From Candidatus Cloacimonadota bacterium (lineage in GTDB: Bacteria > Cloacimonadota > Cloacimonadia > Cloacimonadales > WRIO01): a DNA stretch of 50,624 nucleotides. A program made the translations under genes and the position numbers. Below, piece after piece: positions 1 through 8,441 of this stretch (its first letter is position 1; every line of letters starts with the position of its first letter). The notes beneath the pieces are model-generated. The model was not told the DNA's origin. It ran no database searches and saw nothing but the letters and a program-made list of their open reading frames with translations. Location of the stretch: the NCBI GenBank assembly GCA_029553545.1, contig JAKPKU010000192.1, positions 1 through 50,624 of the forward strand, written 5' to 3'.

Positions 1-2
1 TC

Positions 3-140
3 CAAATTTTGGATAGACCAACAAAAGGGAGGTAAAAAAGCTCCAAAATACATAGATTTCTGACAAAAAAGTACAGATTTAGCTTAAATTAGGGTATTAT
101 ATTCTCACTTTTTTTGTAAATTTCTAAATCAAAAGTCTCA
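3..140. repeat. Left copy of 138-bp terminal inverted repeat
   Basis: Positions 3-140 are the exact reverse complement of 50487-50624; I compared them base by base and found no mismatch. The match stops sharply at 140/50487, while the outer edge coincides with the window end. No open frame of useful length lies inside. It is the outer module of a longer repeat whose other parts lie at 141-352. The simplest reading is that assembly stopped at a multi-copy element, but that is inference. Confidence 0.95.
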
Positions 141-230
141 AATCCAGGTTTACAGACTTTAATAATACTGAAAACTGATATCTTAGGGCTGAAAAGCAGC
201 TGATCTGAACCAACTAAGGATAGTTGCTGA

Positions 231-352
231 TACAAAAAAAAAATCGCCTGTAGATCCGCTTGTAGTAGGCATCTGCTGATTTAGATGAAAATAGTTTTTG
301 AAAAACCCCATTTTATAAGCCCTATATATATAGAGGGTCACTTTGTTTTTTA
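231..352 (-). repeat. Dispersed repeat body, copy 1
   Basis: Read on the minus strand, this stretch aligns with 16996-17116 at roughly 80-85% identity. Both contain the palindrome-like CCCTCTATATATATAGGG core, the block AAATCAGCAGAT-CCTACTAC and a T-run after GG(T/C)GATTT. A short frame (183-383 minus, 66 codons) crosses it and shares the peptide NYFHLNQQ with the internal copy. The frame has no convincing ribosome site or family, so I treat this as a non-coding repeat rather than a gene. The rest of 1-428 shows no other feature I can support. Confidence 0.8.
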
Positions 353-428
353 AAAAGTGAACAGATGAATGAGGCAATCGCATATCTTAATCTATCAAAA
401 GAAATATACCGTGTCAATAAAAAATCAT

Positions 429-457
429 TTGACATAATTCATAAATTTGTATAATAT
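429..457 (+). promoter_or_regulatory. Probable sigma70-type promoter for the 496-3457 genes
   Basis: TTGACA at 429-434 is followed after 17 bases by TAATAT at 452-457, with an alternative TATAAT at 450-455 and a 15-base spacer. It lies about 40 bases before the first start codon, in AT-rich DNA just inside the repeat. Confidence 0.5.
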
Positions 458-495
458 ACATTATTATATTTTCAATAAATGAAATAGGAGTTAGT

Positions 496-1368
496 ATGAA
501 ACGTTTAATTATAATAAGTCTGATGATACTTTTAGTAATGTTTGCAGTGTCTTGCAGTAAAAAAGAAAAGATACAGTCAATCAAAATTGCTTATGGTAAT
601 AATTGTTACGATATTGCAGTTGCAAACCTTATTCAAACAATTGTCTCATCTCAAACAGACTTGGATGTAGAATTAGTGGGTGTTCATGAAGATGATATTG
701 CAAAATCATTGGCAGATGGACGAGCAGATATCAGCTTTTCTCTTTGGTTCCCGCATACCAGTGCAGAACAATTTGAAGCATATAAAGATAGCCTTGAGTT
801 TTTGTCAGAGTATTTTGATGAAATTAAAATTGGTTTGGCTGCTCCTGCTTTTATGGATGTAAATAGTATTGATCAGCTCAAATCAAAGAGTATTGAAGGA
901 GAAAAAATCATCGCTGTATTTGATACCAGTTGTGTCTTGACAAAGAGCGTCTATGACTGTATAGACAAATACTCACTCACTGATTTTAAGGTCAAAATAT
1001 TTGAGACTGAATCTGAAATGCTGACATATGTAAACGAGAAAATACAGAAAAATGAGCCTGTCTTATTCACTTCTTATTTCCCACATTGGTTGCCATCAAT
1101 AATGAAAGTTAACTTTTTGACAGACAATCTAAAAGTATTTGGTGAAAATGAAAAGGCAACAATCTATACCAGAAAAGGTTTTTCAAAAGATTTGAAGCAA
1201 ATAAGTGCTTTTTTAAAACAAGTTAAACTCACAACAACAGATATAACTGAAATGATGAGAGAAAATGAAAAGGCTGATGCAGACTCAAAAGAAATTGCCA
1301 ATCAGTGGATTAATGATAATGTTGACAGGATCAATCTTTGGATTAATAAGGCAAATGAGTCCCAATAA
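496..1368 (+). CDS. Glycine betaine/choline-type ABC transporter substrate-binding lipoprotein (OpuAC/ProX family)
   Basis: This 290-residue protein has a lipoprotein signal peptide ending in an A-V-S-C lipobox (Cys20), so it is probably anchored to a membrane on the periplasmic side. The mature part matches the OpuAC-type binding fold. The blocks SLWFPHTSAEQF (about residues 81-92) and SYFPHWLPSIM (about 193-203) correspond to the aromatic ligand-binding segments of quaternary-amine binding proteins. An AGGAG-like site precedes the ATG. Family knowledge predicts delivery of glycine betaine or a related osmolyte to an ABC permease, but no permease or ATPase gene is nearby. The ligand is therefore unproven, and a role other than transport is possible. 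The next gene starts 7 bases downstream. Confidence 0.8.
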   Translation: MKRLIIISLMILLVMFAVSCSKKEKIQSIKIAYGNNCYDIAVANLIQTIVSSQTDLDVELVGVHEDDIAKSLADGRADISFSLWFPHTSAEQFEAYKDSLEFLSEYFDEIKIGLAAPAFMDVNSIDQLKSKSIEGEKIIAVFDTSCVLTKSVYDCIDKYSLTDFKVKIFETESEMLTYVNEKIQKNEPVLFTSYFPHWLPSIMKVNFLTDNLKVFGENEKATIYTRKGFSKDLKQISAFLKQVKLTTTDITEMMRENEKADADSKEIANQWINDNVDRINLWINKANESQ

Positions 1369-1375
1369 CTGAGAT

Positions 1376-1939
1376 ATGAAAAAGTTTTTATTACTAATAT
1401 CTTTGATGCTTTTAACAACTTTACAAGTTGCAAAAGAGTATCAGGTAAGCCCAGATCAAACAAAACCCATTAATAAAATTGAAATGGATTTTCGATCTTT
1501 TAAAGCAGATAAAGGTGAAGTTAATTGTATTGAATTGAAAAATACCGATCTACAAAACTGGAAATTTGATAAGTTTGCAAACCAATATATTAATAGCAAT
1601 ATACAGAGCACTATTGTCTATAAGAGCAAAAGGGGCTATAATAATCCCGTTAAGTTGAATGTTTATTGTGAAGCTTTGGAAGAGGGGATGGAGATTGAGG
1701 TTTATTGTGATGATCTTGAAACGGCAGAAGTAAAAAGTAATAAAAATACATTTCGTTATAAAGATTATAATCAAGGCAACTTAACACACAAGAGGCTGAG
1801 CTTGGAAAGCCAAAAGAAAACATTAATTGAAGATATATATAATTGTGAAGTTAGGCTTGGGTTGAATTTTACCGTTCGTTTTGACACACGAATACCCGCA
1901 GGTAAAACCGTAATAATTAAATATGAAATATCAGAGTGA
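1376..1939 (+). CDS. Secreted protein of unknown function
   Basis: This 187-residue protein starts with a short basic stretch and a hydrophobic segment (residues 1-19), consistent with a Sec signal peptide; there is no clear lipobox. The remainder is hydrophilic and probably beta-rich, with many Lys/Asn/Tyr residues and two cysteines close together (about 102 and 111). I recognise no family. It begins 7 bases after the binding lipoprotein and is probably cotranscribed with it, which weakly suggests an envelope role. Confidence 0.6.
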   Translation: MKKFLLLISLMLLTTLQVAKEYQVSPDQTKPINKIEMDFRSFKADKGEVNCIELKNTDLQNWKFDKFANQYINSNIQSTIVYKSKRGYNNPVKLNVYCEALEEGMEIEVYCDDLETAEVKSNKNTFRYKDYNQGNLTHKRLSLESQKKTLIEDIYNCEVRLGLNFTVRFDTRIPAGKTVIIKYEISE

Positions 1940-1984
1940 GGCTGTGAATAGCCATAATCATATTTTAAACAAAAAGGAGATTAT

Positions 1985-3457
1985 ATGAAAAAGATAGTGT
2001 TGTTAGCGGCAATTATCATGCTTGTAAGCATTTTATCTGCACAAGAAATCAATTTATGGCATAATTTTCGCTATAGCGGAAAAACCCCTACAAATGTATA
2101 TCATCTTCAATGGGAAGGACTATCTACACCCTTTACTTCATTGAATATGATTTATAAGAAGAACAATCAATTACAGACAGTCCAGGTTGACAATCCAGAT
2201 GGTTTGAATTATTATGCTTGTGTCCCAGAACCTGATGCTGACGCCCCATGTATAGCATTGTCGACACAAACAGACTATTTTGGAATATTATCTCCTCTAA
2301 AGCTTGCTAATAATAATTTTGTTCGCTCAATTATGGTGGAAGCAAGCACGGACTCCCTTTATGAAAATAGTAATAATGGTGATAATACAATTGATTTAAA
2401 GAGCTTTCATTTTGCCTATAGTAACGATCAATTAGCCGCTGGAATGGTGAACATAGTAGGAAATTATCCAAATTATGGTACCATTTTAGGTCCTTATTAT
2501 GCCTATGGCGTTGGATTGTTAAACCCTGAAAACATCGCAGATTCTACAGTTTATGCACTGATTAATGCGAATGTAATCGGTGTGGTTACACCAGGACTAT
2601 ATAAACTAAATGCTGGTGGTATTGATGATATTCAGAATATTGATTTGTCTGATATTCAAAATGTGGGGTCTATAACTGTAACAACAAATAATAATATGCT
2701 AATTATGAAATGCGATTGGAACACTTTGCTTAATGACCCGAACTTTGGTTCATGGCCCAGCTATTCAAAATCTCTCATAATGGTTCCTTTTATTGCAAAA
2801 ATACCTTCTTTGAGTGATCTGACCCCTGTAATAGATGTCGGTACACCAGCGGTAATTAATTTTACAGATTTGTCCTTTAATATGTCTGACAATACACCTC
2901 CTTTCCTTTATCAACCCGAAGTAATCGCTAATGGAGGCAATACCGAGGTAAAAATAAGCTATGTGGATTATCAATATCAATACCCTATTATTGCAAAATT
3001 TGTTATTGGTGATATTGAATATGAGATGATACCAAACAGTCATGACTTTCATGAAGCAGTTGTATTTTCTACAATAATACCAAATAATAGCTGGGTGCGT
3101 GGAGAATGTGCTTTTTCAGATGACAGCTTGCATGTTGTTAATTATCAGATAGATAATAATGTTGGAACAAATGATTGTGTGGAGATTGAAAAGAGTTTTG
3201 TGATATACCCTAATCCCATGAAACCAAGTGATCAATTTATGAAGATAGAAAATTACAGCGCTGACCCTCTTAGAAGAATATCCATTTATAATATTAAAGG
3301 TCAGAAAATTAAAGAGATAAAGCCACAAAAAGGCGAGCATATTCATAAGATAAGTATTAAAGATTTAACAGGCAAATCATTAAGCGATGGCATTTATTTT
3401 GTACGTGGTGAATATGATAAAAACATGATAGTTAAAAAAGTCTTGCTGCTAAAATAG
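1985..3457 (+). CDS. Secreted protein with C-terminal type-A (T9SS-like) sorting domain
   Basis: This 490-residue protein has a clear Sec signal peptide (MKKIVLLAAIIMLVSILSAQ) and a good AAAGGAG ribosome site. The central part is not recognisable but looks beta-rich. The last 85 or so residues form a FlgD-like immunoglobulin/sorting domain: VIYPNPMKPSD, then SIYNIKGQKIKEI, LSDGIYFVRGEY and a basic-hydrophobic end VKKVLLLK. In FCB-group bacteria this domain directs export through the type IX system and surface attachment. The same domain type ends the protein at 18786-22250. No secretion machinery genes are in the window. The substrate or binding role is unknown. Confidence 0.75.
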   Translation: MKKIVLLAAIIMLVSILSAQEINLWHNFRYSGKTPTNVYHLQWEGLSTPFTSLNMIYKKNNQLQTVQVDNPDGLNYYACVPEPDADAPCIALSTQTDYFGILSPLKLANNNFVRSIMVEASTDSLYENSNNGDNTIDLKSFHFAYSNDQLAAGMVNIVGNYPNYGTILGPYYAYGVGLLNPENIADSTVYALINANVIGVVTPGLYKLNAGGIDDIQNIDLSDIQNVGSITVTTNNNMLIMKCDWNTLLNDPNFGSWPSYSKSLIMVPFIAKIPSLSDLTPVIDVGTPAVINFTDLSFNMSDNTPPFLYQPEVIANGGNTEVKISYVDYQYQYPIIAKFVIGDIEYEMIPNSHDFHEAVVFSTIIPNNSWVRGECAFSDDSLHVVNYQIDNNVGTNDCVEIEKSFVIYPNPMKPSDQFMKIENYSADPLRRISIYNIKGQKIKEIKPQKGEHIHKISIKDLTGKSLSDGIYFVRGEYDKNMIVKKVLLLK

Positions 3458-3493
3458 GTTTTTATTACCTTTGCTTTTTCGTTTTAATATATC

Positions 3494-3522
3494 TTGACTA
3501 TAAAAGGCATAAAAAAACTATT
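3494..3522 (+). promoter_or_regulatory. Possible promoter upstream of adk
   Basis: The block AATATATCTTGACT is identical to the one before the gene at 16401. TTGACT (3494-3499) is followed after about 17 bases by a weak -10 candidate (ACTATT). The downstream hexamer is poor, so confidence is low. Confidence 0.35.
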
Positions 3523-3548
3523 GATTTATAGATAAAAAAGGAGTAGTT

Positions 3549-4181
3549 ATGATTGTAGTATTGATGGGTATTCAAGGGTGTGGAAAAGGGACTCAAGCTA
3601 AATTGCTCGCAAAACATTATTCTTGGCAACATATCAATCTTGGAGGTTTGTTTCGTAAAGAGATTGCAAAGAACACAAAAAAAGGAAATGAAATAAAACA
3701 TTATATAGATAATGGCAATTTGGTTCCAGATGAGATTGTCTATCATACAATAGAGAAGGTATTAGGTGGCAAAAAAAGGGGGTTTATATTTGATGGATTC
3801 CCTCGTACATTGGCTCAAGCTCACTATCTTGTCGAAAACCACAATATCAATAAAGTCATATTTTTTGATTTAGAAGATGATATTGCCCGTGCCAGAATGG
3901 ATGCACGGCGAGTATGTTCTAATTGTAATAGAGATTATAATATTCTATCAAAACCACCTAAAAAAGAAGGTATTTGCGATGACTGCGGGCATGAATTAAT
4001 ACGCAGAACTGATGACTCATTAGAGGGAATAAATCAAAGAATAAACCTTTTTCATGAACAAACAAAGCCTCTTTGTGACTTTTTTAAAGAGCGTGGACTG
4101 CTTTTTGTAGTAAATGCTAATCAAGGAATTCAAGAGATTAATGACCAGGTCAGAGGAGTATTAGACCTAATAAAAGAATGA
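3549..4181 (+). CDS. adk: Adenylate kinase
   Basis: This cytoplasmic enzyme interconverts ATP + AMP and 2 ADP. At 210 residues it has the usual long-form length. The P-loop is GIQGCGKGTQ (residues 7-16), with Cys and Gln where GPPGAGKGTQ is commoner. FDGFPRT (81-87) is the AMP/ATP-binding signature. The lid holds four cysteines (C123, C126, C143, C146) in a CxxC...CxxC zinc-binding pattern, and RRTDD follows. A strong AAAGGAG ribosome site precedes the ATG. Its stop overlaps the start of trkH by 4 bases, so the two are probably translationally coupled. Confidence 0.95.
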   Translation: MIVVLMGIQGCGKGTQAKLLAKHYSWQHINLGGLFRKEIAKNTKKGNEIKHYIDNGNLVPDEIVYHTIEKVLGGKKRGFIFDGFPRTLAQAHYLVENHNINKVIFFDLEDDIARARMDARRVCSNCNRDYNILSKPPKKEGICDDCGHELIRRTDDSLEGINQRINLFHEQTKPLCDFFKERGLLFVVNANQGIQEINDQVRGVLDLIKE

Positions 4182-5857
4182 AAAGACTTATAGCAGCTTT
4201 TGATTTTCTACTACTGTTAACAGCATTAATAAATTTGTTTTTAATAATGCTTGTGCCAGAACATGCCAGTACTGAGATAGGGCATTATAATAATATATAT
4301 ACTTATAGCTTGATAGTGCTGCTTTTATTGCGCACTGTGCTTGCTCTGACGAGAGATAGCTTTTCTAATCAGTCGATACGAAGGCAAATTATAGACCTGT
4401 TTTTTATCTGTATTAGCTTTTTTGTGATGCGTTATTCTTTAAAGTTTGTTCAATTCTACTTTTTGGTAAGAGAAACAGTCATAATATTGCATAAGTTTTC
4501 TGCAAAGAAGACAAATACAAATAAATATAATAATCTCTTTAAGTACCCTGCTTTGTGGGTTGTGATGAGCTTTTTTACAGCAATAATGATCGGCTCATTT
4601 GTCTTATTATTACCAAAAATGCAGATAATGGGCGTTAACTTAATGTATGTTGATACTCTGTTTACAGCTACATCAGCCGTGTGTGTAACAGGTTTATTGA
4701 CAATAGATATCAGCACAAATTTTTCTGGTTTTGGGCAAATGGTGATCCTGATGTTGATCCAAATGGGTGGTTTAGGGATTATGACAATTTCAAGTTCTTT
4801 AGTACTTGTCTTGAGAGATAAGCTATCTTTGAGGAGCGGACTATTGATGCAAAATGTTTTAGATCGTAGCTATTCTGTCGACTTTGCTCTGCTTTTAAAA
4901 AGAGTTTTGCTCTTTACTTTTAGTGTTGAATCTCTCGGTGCAGTGTTTTTAGTTTATCCTTTTTATCGGGAGTTAAATAGTTTTACTAAAGCAGTGTATT
5001 ATGCAATATTTCATTCTATATCCGCATTTTGCAATGCTGGAATGTCTTTGTTCCCTGACAATCTAATACGATTTCAGTCAAACCCAATTGTAAATATTGT
5101 CATTACCACTTTGATCATAATTGGTGGATTGGGCTTTATCGTTATTAACGACTCAAAAAAGCTCTTTCAACATAGAGGCCACTTTTCACAGTTAAAACTT
5201 CACTCAAAAATTGTAATCATTACCACTGCATGGATTGTACTTTTAGGAACACTCTTTTTCTTTATTTCAGAGTACAATTATACTATCAAAGCATTAAACT
5301 TCTTTGAAAAAGTACTTGCTTCTTACTTTCAATCAGTCACAGCAAGAACAGCTGGTTTTAGTACGATCGATTTTGCAAATATAAACTTTGCAACTGTACT
5401 ACTGACAGTGATTTTGATGTATATTGGTGCCTCGCCAGGCTCTACAGGTGGTGGAATCAAAACAACAACTTTTGCAATTATTGTCTTATCTGTGATATCT
5501 GTTATCAGGGGCAACCGAGATTTAGTGATATTTAATAGGCATATCTCAGAAACGACCCTCCTGAAGGCAATGGCATTAATAGCATTATCACTATTTTTTG
5601 TTTTAAGCATCTTTTTTATCTTAACATTTATTGAACCTTTTAGCTTTGAGAAGCTATTTTTTGAAGTCTTTTCAGCATTTAGTACATCTGGCTTGAGCAT
5701 GGGTATCACAAGCCTTTTTTCATCTGTCGGAAAGCTATTGCTGATCACATTAATGTTTATTGGAAGAGTTGGACCATTAACTTTGGTATTTCTCCTGTCA
5801 GAGCATGTTACACCATTAAAATATGCAGTTCCACAAGAGAACGTAGAAATTGGATAA
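4178..5857 (+). CDS. trkH: TrkH/KtrB-type potassium uptake membrane subunit
   Basis: This 559-residue polytopic inner-membrane protein forms the K+ pore. All four pore loops of the superfamily are visible: TSAVCVTGL, HSISAFCNAGM, SVTARTAGFST and SAFSTSGLSMG, each with the filter glycine. The GASPGSTGGGIKTTTF segment before the third transmembrane unit's end is also typical. An N-terminal extension with several hydrophobic helices (about residues 1-120) makes it longer than KtrB and closer in size to larger TrkH proteins. It overlaps adk by ATGA and is followed by its regulatory partner. Whether it is Na+- or H+-dependent cannot be told. Confidence 0.92.
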   Translation: MKRLIAAFDFLLLLTALINLFLIMLVPEHASTEIGHYNNIYTYSLIVLLLLRTVLALTRDSFSNQSIRRQIIDLFFICISFFVMRYSLKFVQFYFLVRETVIILHKFSAKKTNTNKYNNLFKYPALWVVMSFFTAIMIGSFVLLLPKMQIMGVNLMYVDTLFTATSAVCVTGLLTIDISTNFSGFGQMVILMLIQMGGLGIMTISSSLVLVLRDKLSLRSGLLMQNVLDRSYSVDFALLLKRVLLFTFSVESLGAVFLVYPFYRELNSFTKAVYYAIFHSISAFCNAGMSLFPDNLIRFQSNPIVNIVITTLIIIGGLGFIVINDSKKLFQHRGHFSQLKLHSKIVIITTAWIVLLGTLFFFISEYNYTIKALNFFEKVLASYFQSVTARTAGFSTIDFANINFATVLLTVILMYIGASPGSTGGGIKTTTFAIIVLSVISVIRGNRDLVIFNRHISETTLLKAMALIALSLFFVLSIFFILTFIEPFSFEKLFFEVFSAFSTSGLSMGITSLFSSVGKLLLITLMFIGRVGPLTLVFLLSEHVTPLKYAVPQENVEIG

Positions 5858-5951
5858 TTAAAATGAAAGCGCATAGTATGATTATTAAGAAAAATAGGCT
5901 ATTTAACATGTTGGTAATATACCACAATTCACAGAAAATATGAGGTAAAAA

Positions 5952-6644
5952 ATGGCAAGATTTGCAGTAATAGGCTTAGGCAAGTTTGGAATGACAGTAG
6001 CAACTACTCTCTATAAACATGGCGCAGAGGTGGTGGCAATTGATAATAATCAAAATCTTGTTGATGAAGCTCAGAGCTTGGTGACAAGCGCATATAAAGT
6101 AGATTCTACCGATGAAATAGCAGTAAAACAGCTGCAATTACATGAAATGGATGCAGTAATTTTGGCAATTGGTCAGAATATCGAGGTAAGTATTTTAACC
6201 AGCGCAATTCTCAAGAAAATAGGTGTTGCATACATACACGCTAAAGCAGATAATAAGCTGCATGCTAAGATATTAGAGATAATTGGTGTGCAAAATATAG
6301 TCTTTCCTGAAGAACAAATAGGTATGCAATTGGCAAATACTCTTTTATCAAAGAATATTGAAAACTATATCGATTTAACAAGCGGGCATAGCATTGTCGA
6401 ATTAATTGCACCAAAAGATTATGTGGGAAAATCATTGCAGGAATTAGCTTTGCCCTCTGAAAAAAATATCAATATCATTGCAATTAAATCAGAAAGATTA
6501 GTTGTTACAGAAGATGGCGATAACTCAATAGAAAGGCGAATCAATGACTTGCCAGGTGCAAATGATATTATTCATGAGGGTGATGTTTTGGTATTGCTGG
6601 GTCCAAAAAACAGAATTAATGATCTGATTATTCAAACTACATAG
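5952..6644 (+). CDS. trkA: KtrA/TrkA-type potassium channel regulatory (RCK) protein
   Basis: This 230-residue cytoplasmic protein has one RCK_N Rossmann domain starting AVIGLGKFGMTVA, with the glycine-rich nucleotide loop and an acidic strand end (AIDNN). A C-terminal TrkA_C domain follows (about 140-230). The single-RCK size matches KtrA rather than the doubled TrkA. It gates the TrkH-like pore encoded just upstream in response to nucleotides. A GAGGT site lies before the ATG. Confidence 0.92.
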   Translation: MARFAVIGLGKFGMTVATTLYKHGAEVVAIDNNQNLVDEAQSLVTSAYKVDSTDEIAVKQLQLHEMDAVILAIGQNIEVSILTSAILKKIGVAYIHAKADNKLHAKILEIIGVQNIVFPEEQIGMQLANTLLSKNIENYIDLTSGHSIVELIAPKDYVGKSLQELALPSEKNINIIAIKSERLVVTEDGDNSIERRINDLPGANDIIHEGDVLVLLGPKNRINDLIIQTT

Positions 6645-6652
6645 GAGGGCTT

Positions 6653-7399
6653 ATGAAGCTCGGATTATCTTCAAAAATAAGACTATTTATACTCATCATT
6701 TTAGCGATAAATATTATTACAAGCACCGCTTTACTCTTTTATATCTCAAATAGCAATATAGACTATGCCCTCAAAAACGATCTATCCAATATTATTTGGG
6801 GCTCTTTAATATTGATATTTGGATTTTCACTTTACTTTATGACACGGCTGAATAATATGTTTGTCAGAGGGCTTGCAGCAGTGAGGTTTTTGATTAAAGA
6901 GATATCAAAAGGAAACTATAATGTTCTTGTAGATATGCCTTTAGATGCCGATCCCGAGATATCAAAGACTTTTAATTCATTGATAAAAATGCAAGAAATC
7001 ATTTTGCATTATGATAATCTAAAAAAAGAGAAAATCGTGGAGAATCGTAATAGAATTCAAAGTATGATCAACCTCTCAGAAAGTGGCTTTATAATAATCA
7101 ATATACGCGGGCAAGTTATTTATATTAGCGATATTATTAAGAATCATTTTAAATATATTGAAGAGAATATTGATATTGTAAATACACACTTTCAACCAGA
7201 TTTTGAGCTATCCATCAAAAAACACCTGCTTGAAATTATAAAGACACATACAAAAAGTGATGCGCAGGCATATTATATTAGCTCTTTGAAAAAGCATATC
7301 AATATAAAAAGTAGCTTGATTCGTGACTCAAGAGGTGTTCCTATCGGCGCTGTCGCTTGTGTCAGCAACTTGCATCCAAGTGAAAAAAGTAGTAAGTAA
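6653..7399 (+). CDS. Membrane HAMP-PAS-like sensory protein lacking an output domain
   Basis: This 248-residue protein has two N-terminal transmembrane helices (about residues 10-30 and 45-65) with only a short loop between them. A HAMP-like linker (about 65-120) and a PAS-like region (about 132-240, SESGFIIINIRGQVIYIS) follow. No histidine kinase, GGDEF or methyl-accepting domain follows. An AGGAGG site precedes the ATG, and the stop directly abuts the next start. It sits between the K+ uptake genes and a response regulator-phosphatase, so it may sense membrane or cytoplasmic state for one of these; that is inference from position only. Confidence 0.65.
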   Translation: MKLGLSSKIRLFILIILAINIITSTALLFYISNSNIDYALKNDLSNIIWGSLILIFGFSLYFMTRLNNMFVRGLAAVRFLIKEISKGNYNVLVDMPLDADPEISKTFNSLIKMQEIILHYDNLKKEKIVENRNRIQSMINLSESGFIIINIRGQVIYISDIIKNHFKYIEENIDIVNTHFQPDFELSIKKHLLEIIKTHTKSDAQAYYISSLKKHINIKSSLIRDSRGVPIGAVACVSNLHPSEKSSK

Positions 7400-8398
7400 A
7401 TGGAAATAATCAATCACACAGTCAGATTAGATGATGGCGTATTTGGTATGCGGATTGACAAATATTTATCCAAAATAGATAGTGATTTGCTTTATTCACG
7501 AGCCTTTATCGAAAGGTTAATCGATGATGAGAAGATTACAATAAATGGCAAAATAAATAAGAAAAAAAGTACAGAAGTGCTTGAAGGAGATATTCTTGAA
7601 ATAAGAATTGAAGAATCAGTTATTAATCAAGCAATAAATAATCCTCAAGCAGAAGATTTGCCTTTAAAAATCGTCTATGAAGATGAATGTATGATGGTAA
7701 TTGATAAACCTGCTGGTATGGCTGTTCACCCAGCACCAGGCAATTATACAGGCACCTTAGTTAATGCCTTGATTCATTATGCCAGCGGTGAGTTGTCAGA
7801 CTGCGTAGAACCTTTTAGACCTGGAATTGTGCACCGCTTGGATAAAGATACTTCTGGTTTGCTTTTAGTGGCTAAGACAAATAAAATACACGCTCAGCTT
7901 GCGAATCTTATCCAAAATCGAGAGATTGTCAAAAAGTATAAGGCAATTTTAGTTGGAAAATTACCAAATGAAAACGGTGTGATTGAATTACCTATTGCTC
8001 GTAGTAAACAGAATCGAAAAAAGATGGCTGTAAGTGCAGATGGCAAATTGGCAATCACCAAGTATAGCTTAATTAAAGATTATGAATACTTTTCTTATGT
8101 TGATATAGAACTTATTACTGGTCGCACACATCAGATACGCGTCCATTTTGCACACAATAATTCGCCTGTTTTGGGAGATGACGTATATAATAGTCTTGCC
8201 ATTACCTTATCTAAAGCACCGCAAGCACTGCAGAAAAGGCTAAAAGCTTTTTTGACTAATTATCTGCATAGACAGGCATTGCACGCTTATAAACTTGAGT
8301 TTGTCCACCCTAAAACAAACGCACATTTATGCTTCAATTCGCCGCTTCCAACTGACATGGTTCAAGTTTTAGATTATTTAGATAAAGATTTTACTTGA
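7400..8398 (+). CDS. rluD: RluA/RluD-family pseudouridine synthase
   Basis: This 332-residue enzyme isomerises uridine to pseudouridine in structured RNA. An N-terminal S4 RNA-binding domain (about residues 15-75) precedes the catalytic domain. The signature RPGIVHRLDKDTSGLLLVAK (about 141-160) includes the catalytic Asp in HRLDKDTSG, and GRTHQIRVHF is also present. Two-domain organisation and length fit RluD, which modifies 23S rRNA helix 69, but RluC-like specificity cannot be excluded. Translation starts with the base after the previous stop. Confidence 0.88.
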   Translation: MEIINHTVRLDDGVFGMRIDKYLSKIDSDLLYSRAFIERLIDDEKITINGKINKKKSTEVLEGDILEIRIEESVINQAINNPQAEDLPLKIVYEDECMMVIDKPAGMAVHPAPGNYTGTLVNALIHYASGELSDCVEPFRPGIVHRLDKDTSGLLLVAKTNKIHAQLANLIQNREIVKKYKAILVGKLPNENGVIELPIARSKQNRKKMAVSADGKLAITKYSLIKDYEYFSYVDIELITGRTHQIRVHFAHNNSPVLGDDVYNSLAITLSKAPQALQKRLKAFLTNYLHRQALHAYKLEFVHPKTNAHLCFNSPLPTDMVQVLDYLDKDFT

Positions 8399-8423
8399 TT
8401 AAAAAAGCGGTTTTTATTATATT
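8395..8423 (+). promoter_or_regulatory. Probable promoter for the response regulator gene
   Basis: TTGATT (8395-8400, overlapping the rluD stop codon) is separated by exactly 17 bases from TATATT (8418-8423). The start codon follows at 8442. Confidence 0.5.
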
Positions 8424-8441
8424 GTATTGAGAGGTGTTTTA

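Noticed and set aside
183-383. A 66-codon minus-strand frame
   Set aside because: It lies within a dispersed repeat, has no good ribosome site and matches no family; kept only as an observation about the repeat.
5329-5874. Long antisense frame opposite trkH (181 codons)
   Set aside because: It mirrors the codon structure of a well-supported gene on the plus strand and has no family features.
5863-5943. A 26-codon frame between trkH and trkA
   Set aside because: There is no ribosome site or recognisable motif; likely chance in AT-rich DNA.
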